64,000 bases of DNA, from positions 8,308,001-8,372,000 of the forward strand of contig NZ_CP077970.1 of NCBI RefSeq assembly GCF_024758505.1, read 5' to 3'. The stretch's first letter is position 1. Every line of letters begins with the position of its first letter. A program made the position numbers and the translations under genes. Under the pieces are notes generated by a model. That model worked only from the letters and a program-made list of their open reading frames with translations, had not been told where the DNA came from and did no database searches. Positions 61,420-64,000 of the stretch are shown piece after piece. This DNA is from Bradyrhizobium arachidis (GTDB lineage Bacteria; Pseudomonadota; Alphaproteobacteria; Rhizobiales; Xanthobacteraceae).

Positions 61420-63429
61420 TCACACGCTCTTCTGGACCCGGCCCGACAGCTCGCCAAACCCCTCGATCAGGGCCTCGGTGCCGTCGACTTCGGCCATCCT
61501 GGCCTTGACGTCGCGCAGCCATGCCAAATTGGCCTCGCTGGGGTCTTCCCCCAAGGCCAGCTCGGCGTCCTTCAACTCCCTAAGTAGGGAATGCCATTGC
61601 CGATGCAAGGCAACGAGCTGATGCCAGGTTGACAAAACGTCATCCCGTGCCGCGCCCTCCCGCGCGCCCCACACCGCCTGGGTCGTGATGGCCCGCTCAA
61701 CCCTTTGAAGAAGCGGGATAAATCCGCCTTTCTCGAGGTCGGAGCGCATCTTCTCGGCCTGCTCGCCGGGATCGGGGCTGTGGTGGTGGTCATTGGCAAA
61801 AGCCGCGATGATGCCGGCCCGGAGCTTGTGCGCCTCGGGGTGGGCAAGCTCGAGGGCGGCCACCTCCTCCAAATGCTCGTGCAGCAGCCAGGGGTGGTTG
61901 ATCAGGCTCTGCAGGATCAGGGCCTCGCGGCGGGAGACGGCGCTGCGCTGTCCCCGCATGATCGGGCTCGCCGCAAGCTGCGGGCTCGCCGCCTGGTAGG
62001 GGCCTGACGGTAACGAGGTGGGGATCGGGCCGCCGCGGCGGTTCGCGCCTGCGAATCGATTCGCGCCGCCGCCAGAGCCGCGCGGCTGAAAACTGCGGCC
62101 GCCATTGCCTCTAAAGTTGCCACGGCCGGCAAAATTGCCGCCGCGCCCGCCCTCGGGAGCAAAGGTGCGCTGAAGCCGCTCGGCGAGATCCTGGCGATAG
62201 TAGCGCCGCACGACCTCGTCGCGGATGCCGTTCGAGAGCTCATTGATGCGCGCTTCAAGCGCAGCGCGGCGCTCGGGCGTCACAAAGCTGCCGCCCTCCA
62301 ACTCGCGCGACCAGATCATGTCGGCGAGCGGACGCGCTGATGCGAGCACCTCCTCGACCGCGCCGCGACCGCCGGAGCGCACGAGATCGTCGGGGTCCTG
62401 CCCTTCCGGCAACAGCGCGAAGCGCAGGCTCTTGCCGGGCGCGAGAAACGGCAAGGCGAGGTCCGCAGCACGATAAGCCGCCTTCTGTCCGGCCTTGTCG
62501 CCGTCGAAGCAGAGGATCGGCTCGTCCGCCATCTTCCAGAGCAGCGCGAGCTGGTTTTCGGTCAACGCAGTTCCGAGCGGCGCCACGCTGCCTGCAAAGC
62601 CTGCCGTGACCATGGCGATGACGTCGACATAGCCCTCGACCACGATGAGGGGCGCGCCGTCATGCGTGGCTTTGCGCGCGGTCGGGTGGTTGTAGAGATT
62701 GTCGCCCTTGTGGAAGAGCGGCGTCTCCGGCGAGTTGAGATATTTGGCTGGAACGTCCTTCTCCAGCGCGCGCCCGCCGAAGGCGATGACGCGGCCGCGC
62801 AGATCCGTGATCGGAAACATCACGCGATCGCGGAAGCGATCATAGGGCACGGGAATGTCGTCGCCGCCGATCAAGAGGCCGGTCTCGATCATGTCCTCGA
62901 CCGAGACGCCCTGCTTGCCGAGATGCTCCTTCAGCGCGAAGCGCTCGGGTGGCGGCGGCGCATAGCCGATGCGGAACTGCAACTGCGTCGCCGGCGACAA
63001 TGCGCGATCGGCGAGATAGCCGCGCGCTTTCGCGCCGACGCGCGAGGCCAGGGTCTCCGAGAAGAACTTTGCGGCGAGCTCCATGACGTCATGCAGCGTC
63101 CGACGGCGCTGCTCGTGGCGCGCGGCATCTGGCGTTGCCGCCGGCAGCGGCAGTCCCGCCATGCCGGCGAGCCGCTCGACGGCCTCGGCGAACGGCAGGC
63201 CGTCGGTCTCCATCACGAAGGAGATGATGTCGCCGTGCTTGCCGGAGGAGAAGTCGTGGTAAAATCCCTTCTGGTCGTTGACGTAGAAGGAGGGCGTCTT
63301 CTCCTGCTGGAATGGCGACAGCCCCTTCCACTCCCGCCCCGCCTTCTTCAGCTTCACGCGCTTGCCCACGACTTCGGAGACCGAAAGCCGGGCACGCAAT
63401 TCGTCAAGGAATTGGGGCGTGAAGCGCAT
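61420..63429 (-). CDS. dnaG: DNA primase, zinc-ligand-less
   Basis: A 669-residue primase that makes RNA primers for replication. The N-terminal zinc-binding domain keeps its frame (SPFQQEKTPSFYVNDQ, then YHDFSSGKHGDIISFVME), but the canonical ligands C, H, C, C are Ser38, Gln41, Asp59 and Ser62. The TOPRIM core is intact (IVVEGYVDVIAM, CFDGDKAGQKAAYRA). A Gly/Arg/Asn-rich stretch links to the C-terminal helicase-binding domain. The substitution set looks like other Rhizobiales primases, by memory. Confidence 0.97.
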   Translation of the reverse strand: MRFTPQFLDELRARLSVSEVVGKRVKLKKAGREWKGLSPFQQEKTPSFYVNDQKGFYHDFSSGKHGDIISFVMETDGLPFAEAVERLAGMAGLPLPAATPDAARHEQRRRTLHDVMELAAKFFSETLASRVGAKARGYLADRALSPATQLQFRIGYAPPPPERFALKEHLGKQGVSVEDMIETGLLIGGDDIPVPYDRFRDRVMFPITDLRGRVIAFGGRALEKDVPAKYLNSPETPLFHKGDNLYNHPTARKATHDGAPLIVVEGYVDVIAMVTAGFAGSVAPLGTALTENQLALLWKMADEPILCFDGDKAGQKAAYRAADLALPFLAPGKSLRFALLPEGQDPDDLVRSGGRGAVEEVLASARPLADMIWSRELEGGSFVTPERRAALEARINELSNGIRDEVVRRYYRQDLAERLQRTFAPEGGRGGNFAGRGNFRGNGGRSFQPRGSGGGANRFAGANRRGGPIPTSLPSGPYQAASPQLAASPIMRGQRSAVSRREALILQSLINHPWLLHEHLEEVAALELAHPEAHKLRAGIIAAFANDHHHSPDPGEQAEKMRSDLEKGGFIPLLQRVERAITTQAVWGAREGAARDDVLSTWHQLVALHRQWHSLLRELKDAELALGEDPSEANLAWLRDVKARMAEVDGTEALIEGFGELSGRVQKSV

Positions 63430-63600
63430 GGAATGAGTCTAGCGGACCGCGTGAGTCGGGGCGAACGATTACGGATATAGGGGCGGCCTGACGAGAAGTC
63501 AGGAATGTCGGGCTTATCCGAGTTATTCGACCTATGCACAGCCCCGTTATTGGCACTAGATGCGCTTGATCGCGGCCCGGTTCCACGCTTCGATAGCATC

Positions 63601-64000
63601 ATGTTCACAACCTTTCGAGGCGGCCAGAGCGGGGGTTGGCGCGTCACCTCGATCTCACCCGTCAAGGGCGATCCCCTGCCATTCATGCCGGCGCTGTCGG
63701 TGGTATCCAGCGAGGCCATCGCGCTGCCGCTGGTGCCGTCGCGCAATTCCTGGCGGCTTGTCGGCGTCGCCAGCCATTTGCGCTACACCGAACGGGCCGA
63801 GAAGGAGAAGCTCCTCGCCGTACAGGCCGGGCTCGGACGCGTCGAGGCGACCTGCGCGGCCCTGATCCCGATCAGGAAGACCGCGGCCTGGTGGGATCTC
63901 ACGCCTGAGGAGCGGCGCGCGATTTTTGAGGACAAGTCGCACCATATCGCCAGCAGCATGCGATTCCTCCCCGCGATCGCACGGCAGCTCTATCACTGCC
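63601..64000 (+). CDS. chlorite dismutase family protein, 5' part
   Basis: 133 codons from ATG 63601, running off the window end. The sequence MFTTFRGGQSGGWRVTSISP with the later WWDLTPEERRAIFEDKSHHI and FLPAIARQLYHC matches chlorite-dismutase / HemQ-fold proteins, dimeric alpha/beta heme or coproheme enzymes. The visible part is the N-terminal half; the proximal His (family HxxxRDLG type, here beginning YHC) would lie just past the edge. No strong ribosome site precedes ATG 63601. Confidence 0.85.
   Translation, partial: MFTTFRGGQSGGWRVTSISPVKGDPLPFMPALSVVSSEAIALPLVPSRNSWRLVGVASHLRYTERAEKEKLLAVQAGLGRVEATCAALIPIRKTAAWWDLTPEERRAIFEDKSHHIASSMRFLPAIARQLYHC

Noticed and set aside
63551..63567. 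Sigma-54-like TGGCAC site before the chlorite-dismutase-family gene
   Set aside because: GG-N10-GC spacing is met, but the -12 element reads GCGC instead of TTGC, so the match is weak.

Overview
The window looks like chromosome of an alphaproteobacterium of the Bradyrhizobium / Nitrobacteraceae type. The evidence is high GC with strong third-position GC bias, rpoH, rpoD and dnaG proteins of rhizobial type, several families of short palindromic intergenic repeats that I associate with Bradyrhizobium, and a primase whose zinc-finger ligands are all replaced, as I recall for other Rhizobiales. The genus is inferred from these traits and was not tested by a search.

Layout. 1-7.1 kb: 3' part of a form-II CoxL-like molybdenum hydroxylase, a DapA-family aldolase, a Tat-exported double VOC protein, an HtrA-like protein with a broken catalytic triad that overlaps a small LuxR-type regulator, and a two-component system. 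7.2-14.7 kb: repeat-rich exported protein, Tex, small exported proteins, an amidase and an RbsD/FucU-type mutarotase. 15.1-22 kb: a sugar-type ABC importer (binding protein plus two permeases, no ATPase), a double-hotdog thioesterase-like protein, and dgoK-dgoA for galactonate catabolism. 22-29.4 kb: a two-component flavin monooxygenase (LLM oxidase plus flavin reductase) behind a near-perfect sigma-54 promoter, an AcoR-type sigma-54 activator, and a single-chain biotin-dependent acyl-CoA carboxylase. 29.4-43 kb: YccF protein, two chemoreceptors, a beta-lactamase-like hydrolase, two AraC-type regulators, a dienelactone-hydrolase-like enzyme, and a glycosyltransferase / HlyD / zinc-ribbon group likely to make a surface polysaccharide. 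43-51.3 kb: remnant of an ABC binding protein beside tRNA-Glu(CUC), an RluA-family pseudouridine synthase, rpoH, a peptidoglycan amidase, a diguanylate cyclase, a 20-codon Lys/Ala gene, a LysE exporter, a lone receiver protein and a short-chain dehydrogenase. 51.4-58.5 kb: lytic transglycosylase, a candidate small RNA, an M43-like metalloprotease with an S41-like protein between two identical 27-nt repeats, and DUF393 and DUF817 proteins. 58.9-64 kb: rpoD, dnaG and the start of a chlorite-dismutase-family gene.

The most interesting items are the sigma-54 promoter paired with its likely activator 1.9 kb away, the pseudo-HtrA/LuxR pair, the two-peptidase cassette at 53.0-56.5 kb, the Lys/Ala microprotein, and the candidate sRNA with an exposed CUCCC loop at 52.6 kb. 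No CRISPR array, intact insertion sequence, prophage or integrase was seen.
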